DNA of 64,000 bases from Dysidea avara (Eukaryota > Porifera > Demospongiae > Dictyoceratida > Dysideidae): NCBI RefSeq assembly GCF_963678975.1, contig NC_089272.1:57730713-57794712 (forward strand), in the 5' to 3' direction. The notes beneath the pieces were generated by a model that ran no database searches, was not told the DNA's origin, and saw nothing but the letters and a program-made list of their open reading frames with translations. Each line of letters opens with the position of its first letter. The stretch's first letter is position 1. Both the position numbers and the translations under genes were made by a program. Shown in pieces: positions 24,501 to 48,630 of the stretch.

Positions 24501-27500
24501 TGTGCATTTCCATTATGGTATCTTTAGCACAGTAGGGATATAACACTTCTTATTGCTTTACTGTGATTTAATATTGTGCACTACTCCAGCTTGTTTCAGT
24601 ACTTTTTATCGACGTGCTATGGTCCCTACTCTAGTTGAAAATTCCAAATTTTTTTTTGTGTACTTGTTTTTGTAAAATAGAATATTATGACTGGTGAACC
24701 CATGCATATTGCATTAAAAGAAAGAAATGGTACCAAGCGCCCCAGCTATCAATTATCGTCTGAAAAGTGAAGTATCCATTACGCTTCCTTGTCAGCTATG
24801 TTCAACCTGTTACACAGCATTACGAATCAAGAAGTGTTTGAAAAGCACCTCCGCAACCAAAGTAGCTACTACCAAAACACGGACGATTTCCGTTACAAAG
24901 GGAAGCCATCACGTACTACTGCCAAATTGTAGAAAATTCTGTTTACTAATTTATTTATTTTTTATTCTGTAGCAACTTGTTGAAAGTATTTTGGGTTGAT
25001 CTGAAGACTTGCTTGGGTTTCGTTTTACCTAACCAATACTGCTTCATCCTTGCATGTCTGGAAAAAGCGAGGCTGGTTTCTGGGTGATGTTTTTATAGGC
25101 CATCCCCACACCTTTGTGGTCACTACTTTGTCTCTCACCCACTCTTTTATTTCAAATAGAACTCAGGCAGTACTTTAACTAATACACATGATGTCACTAA
25201 CAAGGGATAATAATAAACAGTGACATCATAAACCACAATACATACAAGGGACTGTTATTTCCTGCCATCATGATGTTTATAACTTACTGAGAAATACTAT
25301 ACACAATAATAGGTGTACACATGTACATACCAGTTCTCAGGCACTGGCTACCTTTAGCATAAAATATTTTGATTACACGAGTTCCAAAAGACAAACTTGA
25401 TACATACATATTTTTAAGAGATCAATTCCAGCAAACCAGTGCATGTCTGTACAGGACATGTACAGTAGCAAACACAACTACATAGAGGCTGTAAACACAC
25501 ACTATCTTTTTCTTACATATACATACATCTTTCTAGTCCATCAATATTTTGTGTGTAGTTCCTCAGCAGGACTCCTTTCTCCTGTAGTAGTCTGATAAAC
25601 CAGTGGACTGGATTAGGTTGGTACTTTCCTGGGTACAGCTCCTTGGCCAGTGTGAAGAATGGATTGGGATTGTGAGGGAAGAAGGTGATATCAAATATGT
25701 CAGTAGCACTGGAGAGATTGTACTGCTGTAGGTTATCATAAAGACCAGTCCCTGGAGTCCTGTATAGAACAACCATAGTATGTAAAGTCTATATGAATAT
25801 GTACCTATGGACAACTGTACAGTAGGTATATGTGACTGGCTGAGCAAAAACCATGCATTTTTCTCGAACTTCATTTTATGACTTCTTTGTTGTCTAGAGG
25901 AAAAAACCCAATGGGCTTTTTCCATTGGGTTGGCTGTAAGTTTCAGTCTTATCTGGTAAGTACTTTCAGAGTTATAGAGATAGACATTAAGAATAGCAAA
26001 ACAATTGATTTGTACAGTGCATATATGGGAAAATTTTTACAGACACTTGATAATTATGTCTCGAGTGCAATGCGATACAAAGTTGGGACTTGTGTCATTC
26101 TATCCATCATGAACTGGGGTATTCATAGTTTTTGGCCTAAATACACCAAACAAGGTTGTTCATGCTTAGAAACAGTTACCTTTTGCCGCAACATAATCAA
26201 ACGCACATAACTCATGTTTGCTTCATCGTAAAAAAACGAAACAAAAATATTCTTACTCTCCACGCAGAGGTGAATCCGTTGGTATCATAGATATTTCAAT
26301 TGGAGTCTTCCTGAAGCAATTAAAACACGCGTAAAATTATTTATGTAGCATGCATTTTTACCCAATGTATTCAACAGCATTTACCTAAATTATGCAAACA
26401 AGTCGGGTTTTCGCTCAGCGGGTCACATATGCTTATTTTGGAGCATAACTCTAGAAATGCAAGTGACTTTAAGTTTGGTCCGATTTACACATGAATCAAA
26501 AGGACCAGACAGTTTGTCCTCATGCACTCTTAACAATGTGAGATATTAGGCCCATCATCACTAGAACACTACACATGGAACATTCCATAACAACATGTGT
26601 TATGTGTACCGTTAACTATTTACCTTCTAAAGAACAACATTGTGACAGAAGCCATCATTAATATTATTCATATACTACACTAGTAAAAGAACACGAAGTA
26701 CCAGACCAACAAAACTCCTTCTATAGTACCTTGTACTGTGTATGGTATCAGGTGTCTGTTAATATGGGTCAGTTATGTAGGTAAGAATCTATATATGTAC
26801 AAGGACTATGTGTAACCATAAGATTCCTTGAACTGACTACATAAACGTACATACTGTAGTAATGATATCACCTATAGTGTATCATGTGATGACTTATACA
26901 CAGAAAAAGAAAAATAATTCAATAGCTGGAACTTGCAGGCCAATAGGGATGACAGCTTGCACTAATAGAAAATGTCATTGGGTGAACACAAGACAGTAAT
27001 CTGCATAACAAGTGACAATAAAACATCTTTACTCAATGGAACTTGTTCCCTACCATCATCTTTTGATATATCGTAGTGGGTTCCCAGGAATCCGGCACTC
27101 ACCCATAACAACTCCAGTATCAAACAACCCTAGCTCGCCTCAAACTCACCAAAAACTTACTTTCATACAGACAGTGAAGGACATCATTATGCTTATCAGG
27201 TAAACGTAAGGTTAGCGTTAGGGTCCTTTGGTTTCTTCTTCACCTGGACTTTTTACTGGTTACTTATTGAATCACATTTGTAATGAGCTGGGTAGCTAGC
27301 AACAGTAGCACCGCTGGTACCACACTGGCTTTTCACACCAGTGATCGAAGTTCAAGTCCAAAAAGTTTCGCATATTTTCTTTTCATTTTGCCAACCTTTT
27401 TTGTTTAAGTTATTTTTGTAACGTACGTATGGAACCGGACGAATAGTGCCTTCCTCGACATATAGCACCAATTCACATTGGGAATTAATAGCTTTACAGG

Positions 27501-30500
27501 TAATGCCAAAATAAGGCTGATACTGATACTAGTATTGGTATCAGTGCATCACTCATACCCATAGTCAAAAGGAAAAGGATAGCAGAAACTCATATACACC
27601 TGTACATGTGCACATCATTAATACATAACTATTCAGAATGTATCTACATTTAGCTATAACAACTGATTCTCTTGTAACAAAATATTGTCACTACTACATG
27701 ATGGTTTAGATCACACTATATGTGATGACAGCATCCCTGACATAATGGACGAAGCATTAATTATAATGAGTAAAATAATTGAAAAAATCCTGGAACACTT
27801 TGTTCTTTGTAAAGAAAGGGTCCAGTGATATAAACCTGAATATCATCACATTCTCTTACTCAAGAGGAGTTGGAAGTCTTTGTTTTGTTGCAGCATTATG
27901 GACACTTTTTCCCGGCCGTCATGTCAAGAAAGGTGATAACAAGGAAACACTTACTCAGCAATGGATTCCCCCTATTCATGACAAACACAATGGTCTGAAT
28001 CTCAACTCTGTAAATCGATCAACACATTCATACTTGCTGTACAAATCAATTAGTTTAGTATAAATAATGTGACTGTTCTATTAGAGCTATTACTGTTCTA
28101 TAAGAGTACATGTACTGTATACGTAGCTGGTTATTGTTGCAAGCTTTAAATGCTGCGAGTAAAAAATTACGTCACAATTTTGTGCGAACATCCTGTTGTT
28201 GCACAAATAAAACCTCACAGCTATTTACTATATTTATTATCTTTTTAGACGCTCACCACTAGAGATGTGTAAAGGACATTGGAAAACTCATTGAAAATGA
28301 CTTTGGTGTCCCACAAAGTTCTTGCATTCGTGGCTACCACATTTATAGCGAAATACGGACTGCAGTGTTTGGGGAGCTGATAGGGAATTACACAACGTTG
28401 TAGATCGATATGCAGTGGCAGTTACAAAGGATTCAGGCAAAACTGTGGGACACCTGCCAAGAAAAATATCATAGTATGTTTATAGAGCGAGGTGGTGATA
28501 TAACTTGTGTGGTAACGGGAAAATAGTGGCAGCATTTTAATAATGGCAACATTTCTATTGTAGGGGATTAATTTTCCGTGAATTCGTACTTGATGGGAAA
28601 TAAATTTCTCGCAACAAAAACCAACTATACTGGTATCTCAGTCTTTTGTACCAAGCATTAAGTCTTCTCGGCCCTCATCTCCCTATGAGTTGACTGTAAT
28701 TTCCTAGTACTTCTATTATATGTCTATAGTGAGATGTCCACAGGAGATGAATGAAGTGTGTGTTTATTACACAATCCTGAAATTGCAATAAACCTTGAAG
28801 AAACCAGCTATGAAGATGATCCCTCAATAAGGGGACTATACAAACTACAGTACATATAGTTTCATATATTTTAACACTTATTTGTGGCTGCTTTATCTGT
28901 GGCCAACTACCTTTTAACATTTGTTTACTGTATTTTGTTGATTTATAATTACTATGTGGTTTTCATTTACGTAAACATAAACAATCTAGTTAGTTCATAA
29001 CATTTACTAAGACGTATGGTAACCAAGTGGTTTAGTATACAGTGAGGATTATACAACATGAATTAGTATACCTGAAAGTATAATGGAAACTACATCAATC
29101 ATGAAGGGTTTTGATTAAAATAAAGTACAGCACACACTTTAATAGAAGTTCAGGTCACAAAGTTACTCAAGTAGTGAAACAATTGTGTACACACTAAATA
29201 TGTTATTCCAATATACTGTAAGATCATGCCTTGTAGGATCAATTTCAATTGTGCATATTCGATTTGTTTATAAATTCAACTACAAGCCAATCAGCATCAC
29301 ATTTTTCCCTGGCAGAGGAATTGAGTACAACGTTGTTCTTCCCAGACTGTGTAATTGAATACAGAAGTGTATTATTATTAAAAGATGATCAAATAAAAGG
29401 AATACATTGAAGTACATATACGGTACATCTTGTGAGTCTGCAAGTTATTAAAAACTTGCTAAGTAAAGGAAAAAACTTGCTAAGTAAAGGGCATGGAACC
29501 CGTTTCGCTCATGAGTATTCATCCCAGATGAATACCCGTTTCGCTCACGAAACGGGTACAACGCACTTTTAGCAAGTATTTTAATCGCTAAAACTCTCAC
29601 GAGACGACATTGCATTTGGGCAGTACTGTACATAATAGTGTACATGATAAAGACACATTAGACATTGTCTGGCTTTGTACTAGCTTACATGCCCACACAC
29701 AGTGTTGAATTACACATCTCCATATGTATGTGACTGGTGACTAGCTATTGTATTACAGAGACCATTAAACTCTATTGTGTAGTAAGATTTGTTCATGTGA
29801 AACTTATTGGTTAGTTTTGTAAAGATGTGATACAACATTAATTTTCTTTAACCTATTATAAAGGGAGTTGGCTTCCTATCCACTTTTATAAGGCTTAAGT
29901 TAAAAGGAAAATTATTTTCACTGCCTGGAAAACTTGGAGATATGTTTGCAAACAGGCTACATGGTAAGTGTATTAGTGAAGCCCATGTTTGAAGTCGGTG
30001 ATAACTAAATTATTAAGGAGTATAGTTAAAACTACTGAGCCTCAGCCAGCCACACCAAGACTGTATTATGGTTTCTCAGTCATGCATCTTACTGGGAGAG
30101 CATGTTAGTGTGATGTGATCCAGTCATGCACAATATTGTACACCATTGTAGTACATAGTAGTAAAATTACCTTCCATGTGTTAACTAATTGATGTGTAAT
30201 ATATGACACTTTGTACATGTCTCATAGTAACCAACCTTGATAATTACACTGGTTTATGACACATTATCCCTCAAATGTATGTCACTTTGGGAAAAGGTAA
30301 GCACACAAAAAGTTATAAGAGACTTTCCGGTGTATATGCATAGATTGATCAAGCAACCACATGGTAAATATATACTGTACAATATCTAGTACATGTTAAT
30401 GACAGTGGTTAATCTCTTTATTATGATGACACAACAATTACTGTGTTTTATGTGTAAGTATAATAAGGCTCACATTTTTGCAAAAATACTACATAGTTCT

Positions 30501-32467
30501 ATGCATCTCATTGTAGAGACTTGGGTAAATGCTGTTCACTGCATAACGTAAGGTTTCAGTATTACAGCAGAAAATTTTACACATCAAGCTTCACTTTATG
30601 AACTTCATAGAAATTTGTACCACACAAAAACCACTATGAAGTAATTCAGTAATGCATTTGTTTTCTCGCCTCTGCACACCACTGAGTGTTGTTTACAGGA
30701 TACTTCCAATATTATTTATGTATACAGTCCTTTGATCAGCAATGATACCACACAGAGCCCACTACCACACAAACACAAAGTTGTTACACAAGTACGTGTA
30801 CATCAAAGCATAAAAGTTTTACACAAATCCCATGAATTTTCATGAGTATACCTATTGGAATTGCAAACACATACGTACATTGATATAAATGAGCACAACC
30901 TGCCCTTAACCTTTCATGGCTGTGTACCTTACAAAGCACACCATATCATGTTGTACAAGTCCTCACTGCACACTATATGTACCACTATACTAATTAACTT
31001 GACCACTAAATAGCAAACCACAAAATACATAATACTAGTAACTAGTTTATATCATCTTCTTGCTGAGTGGTTAGCATCATGGCTAGTTTCTTAGCACAAT
31101 TGCAGTATCAAGTAATTGCAGTAGAAAGGAACCACTGTGGGTATGTCTATTTCGGATAAGCATATCGTTCTAGCTATGAAATGCACAAAGTACCAGCGCT
31201 AGTTTACAGTGTAGTGTTGGACAATGCACAAAAATAAAAACCAAGACAATTATCAGTTGGCTCGGTCAATACAGTCCAGGATGCTTTATATTTGGAATGT
31301 ATATAGCTTATGTTTCAAGATTAGGCCACTCCAAATAAATTCTGTTTCCCGTCCACCGCCAACATCTAGTTACTGTCAGCTCTAAATATTCCATTATTCT
31401 GTATTCTTCCATTATTTCCTGGTTATTGTTGCATACTGACAGGCTCAGTTGAATCCATGTCAGCTCAAGTCGCCACAAACTTCACGTGTGTGCTATTTTT
31501 TCAACTTAAAAGGAAGGAACAAGCTTAATCATGCTTTTATGCAGTTTTTTTGATTTGTGCCAGGCAAATAATGGCTTGAAAAGCTACCAATCTTATAATG
31601 AAAAATGGAAATGGACCACCCCCGCATGCAAATATGCTTGAGTACAGGACAGGAAACAGAGAATATATTTGGAGTGGCCTTAACTAGGATAATGATTTGC
31701 TAGGATAACAAACGCATATTACTCACAAACACTAACCTAAAATCAGGTATCCCAGATGAAGTGCTAATCCCAGCACCACTCATCACTACGACATTTTTGT
31801 AAGTTCCTTTCCCCAACTCCTTTCCTATATCCTCCACACTGCTTGGCCTTCCTGGATGATAGCTACGACGATGAGACCTAGAAAATGACTCTGTCTTAAC
31901 AGCCTTGAAATCCATTGATATAGAATATCTTGATGAAGATTTGCCTTTCTCCGTACAGGTACGAAGTGATTTAGCAAGTCTGCTGGTGTCGTTCTCTTGC
32001 CAAGCTTGTTTAACACCATTGTACAGGGAGAACCTGTAGCTTGTTGGTCCACTTACAGGACTAATCAAAGAGGTTAAACTACTTCGATCACTGTCAGGTG
32101 TTACTGGTGTTTTTCTTCTAGTCAACTTTGTATTGACACTGGTAGTTCGCTTGCCTGTTATAGGGCTGGCTTTATCAATGGCCGTTATGCCCCTCGAGAT
32201 TGTAGGGGCATTCTTCGTGGCCGAAGTCGATTTGAATCCTGGAGAAGCCTTTGATTTCTTCGCCTGCTTTGTTCTTCTCTGCTTTTTCGGCTTTGTTGCT
32301 AGGCATCCCTTGCCGTTAAAGTCTTTGATTGAGAAAGGACTGCTAAGTGGACTGGTAAAACTGGAGCCAGCATGCGTCTCTGGGGTTATCATGTTGAAAA
32401 TTCCAATTAGTGCACGCTGGCAACGAAGCACAGAGTTGGTTCTAGCCCAAAACCGAACCGCATTCAT
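15509..32467 (-). CDS. SIRT3-like NAD-dependent protein deacylase (class I sirtuin)
   Basis: Six exons in transcript order: 32467-31737, 25759-25527, 20037-19937, 19875-19825, 18528-18409 and 16099-15509. All junctions have GT/AG and matching phases, giving 608 aa. The sirtuin core reads through: [17 protein letters not shown] near residue 231 (NAD loop), [26 protein letters not shown] (Gln-Asn-Asp of the active site), LVEAHGT with catalytic His334, a zinc site C342-x2-C345 ... C366-x4-C371, [24 protein letters not shown] and [13 protein letters not shown]. The order and wording are closest to SIRT3/SIRT2. The first 30 residues are Arg-rich with no acidic residue until about position 30, consistent with a mitochondrial presequence. 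About 200 residues of basic, Ser/Thr-rich linker precede the core, and about 130 Ser-rich residues follow it, both longer than in mammalian SIRT3. It starts 287 bp from a divergent gene. Confidence 0.9.
16793..17862. mobile_element. hAT-type non-autonomous element with perfect 8-bp target duplication
   Basis: GTAATAGC stands at 16785-16792 and again at 17863-17870. The ends are TAGAGGTATACTGATAT and, inverted, TAGAGGTGTACTGATATACC, followed by many CCGATA/TATCGG steps. It lies in the last intron of the sirtuin gene and contains the second TAGTCTGGCG MITE. Confidence 0.88.
16946..17321. mobile_element. MITE with TAGTCTGGCG ends and 9-bp target duplication (copy 2, nested)
   Basis: The left end TAGTCTGGCGTAGCCAACGC and the right end inverted TAGTCTGGCGTAGCTGACCC continue to GGTCTGGTGACAGCCGCATT and TTCTGGTGACAGCCGCATTC. 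TTTTAACTA flanks both sides exactly (16937-16945 and 17322-17330). Same family as 12176-12458; inserted inside the hAT element. Confidence 0.9.
20292..20380. mobile_element. Left end of a hAT-like element, partner not found
   Basis: TAGAGATGTACTGATAAGG followed by ACCGATATTCAATTTAATCT resembles the left ends at 14329 and 16793. No matching right end lies nearby, so the element is truncated or has an altered end. Confidence 0.4.
21093..21336. mobile_element. Fold-back MITE, about 110-bp arms
   Basis: The left arm runs to about 21210 (AGTAGTGAAACAAGAGATGA, TGATGGTATTACAG) and is inverted almost exactly at about 21227-21336. Spacer about 17 bp. No coding capacity. Confidence 0.8.
21473..21865 (-). 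pseudogene. Two exon-like open segments, unassigned, probably a gene fragment
   Basis: Segment 1, 21865-21650, follows a pyrimidine tract plus CAG and reads through [20 protein letters not shown] to [18 protein letters not shown], ending at a GTGATT donor. Segment 2, 21601-21473, follows TGTTAG and reads [20 protein letters not shown] to STTATTIKG before a GTAAGC donor. Composition and splice-like borders suggest real exons, but joining them across the short gap shifts the frame into a stop. The family is not recognised. They lie within intron 2 of the sirtuin on the same strand and inside an inverted repeat, so a captured or decayed gene fragment is the simplest reading. Confidence 0.4.
23374..23437. 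repeat. Tandem repeat, 22-bp unit, three copies
   Basis: The unit TACACAACCACAGTGCTATA plus AT is repeated nearly three times without change. Confidence 0.9.
23446..24083. mobile_element. MITE-like element with TATAGTAAAAAACTTTG ends
   Basis: The left end CATATAGTAAAAAACTTTG is matched by the right end in inverse orientation. Inside, TTCGCCAAAG/CTTTGGCGAA occurs several times, including a second nearly complete end (about 23972-24030), so one element may sit within another. Confidence 0.6.
24370..24925. mobile_element. Palindromic repeat, copy B (reverse orientation to copy A)
   Basis: The fold-back core 24370-24663 matches the cores at 6.0 and 47.5 kb. The flank to about 24925 matches the left flank of copy A in opposite orientation. 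In intron 2 of the sirtuin. Confidence 0.75.
25831..26427. mobile_element. TA-flanked element with TGTGAC ends (copy 1)
   Basis: Ends TGTGACTGGCTGAGCAAAAA and inverted TGTGACCCGCTGAGCGAAAA with TA on both sides (25829-25830 and 26428-26429). An internal short palindrome, AACCCAATGGGC / CATTGGGTT, lies near 25905. No transposase frame. In intron 1 of the sirtuin, about 70 bp upstream of exon 2. Confidence 0.75.
28318..28625 (+). pseudogene. Decayed HIRAN-like gene fragment
   Basis: Three frames together give pieces of a known repeat-associated animal protein type: [20 protein letters not shown], then [20 protein letters not shown] with PRKIS, then [15 protein letters not shown]. Frameshifts and stops separate them and the start is missing, so it is dead. 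The naming rests on memory of the GYHVY / DRYAVAV / VGHLPR / RGG pattern. In intron 1 of the sirtuin. Confidence 0.55.
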
Positions 32468-32754
32468 CTATGAGGTCCATCCGAAGTCTCTCTTTTGAAT
32501 ATTAGCACCTTCTATGAACAGCTTAACGTGTTAACAGTACAAAGAAATGATATCTTTACCAGCGAGACAAACCGCCGCTTTCCGGATTTCAAACAACTTG
32601 GTAAACAACAACACTTTAGTTTCCGGCCACCTATCTCCGGATATTTTATCAATTAAGGGCGGTCGATGAAAGAAAGTGCTTCTCTGTTCCGTTGGTGGTA
32701 GCTAGAGCTTAGCGGGCAACTGAATCACTTTGTATTTCATCGTAGAGTATTAGA
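32468..32754. promoter_or_regulatory. Probable bidirectional promoter (sirtuin / FN3 receptor)
   Basis: Only 287 bp separate the start codons of two divergent genes, so promoter elements and both 5' UTRs must lie here or overlap the coding sequence. The stretch is GC-richer than its surroundings (for example CGCCGCTTTCCGG and GGGCGGTCG). No TATA box is evident in either direction. Confidence 0.6.
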
Positions 32755-45920
<13,166 letters not shown>

Positions 45921-46899
45921 CATGTACCCCCTTCATCTGTTAGTGATTTCAGATAAACCCACTACTTGTAATTAGAATCGTCTAATCCTTTGGACTACAG
46001 TAGCATTCAACATCTTTTTTTCATTCGTTCTTTTTTTTGTAATTTATTACTAGTACTGTACAGCATATTTCACAACACTCTTGTACATCTGGCAATTCTG
46101 GTGTATAATTTGTTTGTACTATCATCCCTGTTCTGTATATACCTGTTGTAGTTGTTGGTAATGCAATACATAGCAAGTACTTGGATCCTTCACATTCACT
46201 TCTCTGTTGTATTTGTAATAATGTTACAAAGTGTACATTACATATTTCTGCATATTTCCATTTTCCTATATAGCTCTGTGGAGTGACTGAATAAGTGATA
46301 TTGCATGTGTTGTGTTGTTGAATATAAAATGTGCAAATCATTCTCAGGAAAGAGGATGACTCAATAGGGCTGCACAAAGATTACTTTTTTTTCTCCAAAG
46401 CTTGCAAGAAAGTTATCTAATTAGAAGTTATGTCACGTTAGTAATAATGATCATATCTGACCACCCATACAACACTATTATGTATAGCTAATTATGCTAA
46501 AATTTCTTAATAGTTGCACGCTTTCAGGAAGCACATGGCCTTTTGAGTGATTAGACATGCCTGTATCCATGGTTACAGTAAAACCACCTTAGAAGGCTAC
46601 AAAGCCTTTAAAGCTTTGTCCCAGCCATATTCTATGTATCTGTGTCAAACGTTATAGTACAAGTGGGACATGGGCAAGTACTTTTCACATTGAGGGCTTT
46701 GAGACAATCAGCTACAAGTAAATATGTGTACTCTAATAAAACACTCACTATTGAGACAACTGTAAACAATACTATAATATTAATGGAACGGACAGGTTCC
46801 TCTTACAGAAATGTGTAGTGCACACATGTTGTACATGTACTATATATTTTTTCTATGTTCCATGTGCTAAGGATTATTTTGCACAAAGAGGGGAATCTC

Positions 46900-47070
46900 T
46901 GACTTAGTATTTATTTTTATTTATTAATGCTTTACAGCACAAGTGCTAAAGGTCTGTAGGACACCTGGTCCTACAGCCTGCTCAAAGACTTTAGCTACAT
47001 AAGGTGTGTTTGACAAGTTGGAGAAAGGAGAAAAAATCCACGACCGGACCTCAAACCTGAGTATGTAGCA
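46900..47070 (-). mobile_element. tRNA-derived SINE candidate
   Basis: On the minus strand it starts with CAGGTTTGAGGTCCGGTCG, which resembles a Pol III B box (GGTTTGAGGTCC). It continues through GCAGGCTGTAGGACCAGGTG and ends in an AATAAA-type simple tail at about 46910. The 3' part recurs at 48545-48630. Confidence 0.55.
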
Positions 47071-47384
47071 ACAAATAATTATAGCTTGAGATTCTCCCAT
47101 GTAAATAAAATAATATGTGTGTTTCTCTATACAATATTAGTATCTATACAGTAAAAAGGAATTGTAATTGAGTAAAGAATCTTCTCCCAGATTTGTTGAT
47201 TAAAATTATGTTGTTAAGAATCAAAGAGCATTACCAACCAACATACATATGCATGAGCATTGTATGATACTGTAGCCACAAATATATACTTATCTACATG
47301 AAAAGCTATTGAATTTCAACTTAGACATGACAGAACAATGAGAATACTAATTTGGTCAGTGCCATTTCTTTCTTTTGATGTGGT

Positions 47385-47710
47385 ATGCATGGGTTCATCA
47401 GTCACAATAATTAATTTACAAAAAAGTAAGCAAACAATTACACAGAATGTTCGACTAGAGTAGGGACCATAGCACATCGATAAAAAACACTGAAACAAGC
47501 TGGAGTAGTGCACGATATTAAATCACAGTAAAACAATAAGAAGTGTTATATCCCTACTGTGCATTTCCATTATGGTAGTAGGGGTATAACATTTCTTATT
47601 GTTTTACTGTGATTCAATATCGTGCACTAGCTACTCCAGCTTGTTTCAGTACTTTTTATCAATGTGCTATGGTCCCTGCTCTAGTTGAAAATTTGAAATA
47701 CTTTTTTGGT
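47385..47710. mobile_element. Palindromic repeat, copy C
   Basis: The fold-back core 47451-47705 matches copies A and B, including AATAAGAAGTGTTATATCCC and its inverse. The left flank with ATGCATGGGTTCA is also shared. Confidence 0.75.
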
Positions 47711-48003
47711 ATTATCAAGTACAGAGGTTTCAATTTGCACAGTAATGTTTTTCACCAACAAAGTTTCAATGAAACTAAAATGATTATTTTATTAGAGTAT
47801 TCCAGTACTCAATAGTACTATACCTGTAAATGTACACTCTCAAGTATCTGCTGTTTAATGTCTTCTGTTTGATATACAATTGTGGTAATTGATATTGATA
47901 CTTTTGCCTGTTATTGTTTATGAAGTATCAATAAGACTCCTGTGACTCCAATAATGTACACACTTGATGATTATCATGTACAAACAAAATGAAATGAAGA
48001 TTA

Positions 48004-48150
48004 CAGTGGGACCTCGATTATCTGGACACCGAATTGACTGCTCAATTAGACTATTTGTGAACAAATGTATGCTTTGTTAGAGTAGTTGTACTATTCGATA
48101 ATATGAACACCCTTTCCCCCCAAATAGTTCGGATAATCGAGGTTCCACTG
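48004..48150. mobile_element. pogo/Tigger-type MITE
   Basis: Ends CAGTGGGACCTCGATTATCT and inverted CAGTGGAACCTCGATTATCC. TA precedes the left end and CA follows the right end, so one base of the duplication has changed. Same family as 6891-7143. Confidence 0.7.
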
Positions 48151-48544
48151 CACTTCGTATAGACATAGCTAGAATTAAAGGGTATTTCAGAGGGGCTTCA
48201 GGTGGGGCAGATCTAGGATTTGCTTGTGGGGTGGCCATGGAGTACAGTAAGTGAAAGTCACTCAACTAGTTAGCATGCCAAACATAATAACTATGGTGGT
48301 CTGTGGCATATGTCCACAGGAAATCTGATCATAAGATTAATGTTGGTAACAGTTTTAATTGAATAAGCACCATTAAGCTGTTAAGCAGAGGGTATATGTA
48401 TTAACTTGAAAACACAGGGTAGATTATATGCATGCATGGCTTAGTTTTTACAAACAATATGGCTCAAACTCCAGCCATCCAAGACTGCATTTTGGTAAAA
48501 ATTTTAACTGAATGAACATTTTAAGGTTCATTATTCGATAGCAT

Positions 48545-48630
48545 GCATTTGAGCAGGCTGTAGGACCAGGTGTCCTACAGACCTTCACACTTGTGCTGCC
48601 TAAAGCATTAATAAATAAACAAATTAATAT
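48545..48630 (+). mobile_element. 5'-truncated SINE-like copy
   Basis: GAGCAGGCTGTAGGACCAGG through CACTTGTGCTG to the tail AATAAATAAACAAATTAAT matches the 3' half of the SINE at 46.9-47.07 kb in opposite orientation. The Pol III-like head is missing. Confidence 0.6.

Noticed and set aside
20038..25526. Idea that the exon-like pieces at 21.5-21.9 kb are extra sirtuin exons
   Set aside because: Sirtuin exons 2 and 3 join in phase with an uninterrupted conserved sequence across NIDGLER and LVEAHG, leaving no place for an insertion.
27290..27360. Possible tRNA: GTTCAAGTCC near an anticodon-arm-like ACTGG...CCAGT
   Set aside because: No acceptor stem, nine-base loop and poor T stem; at best part of an old tRNA-derived repeat.
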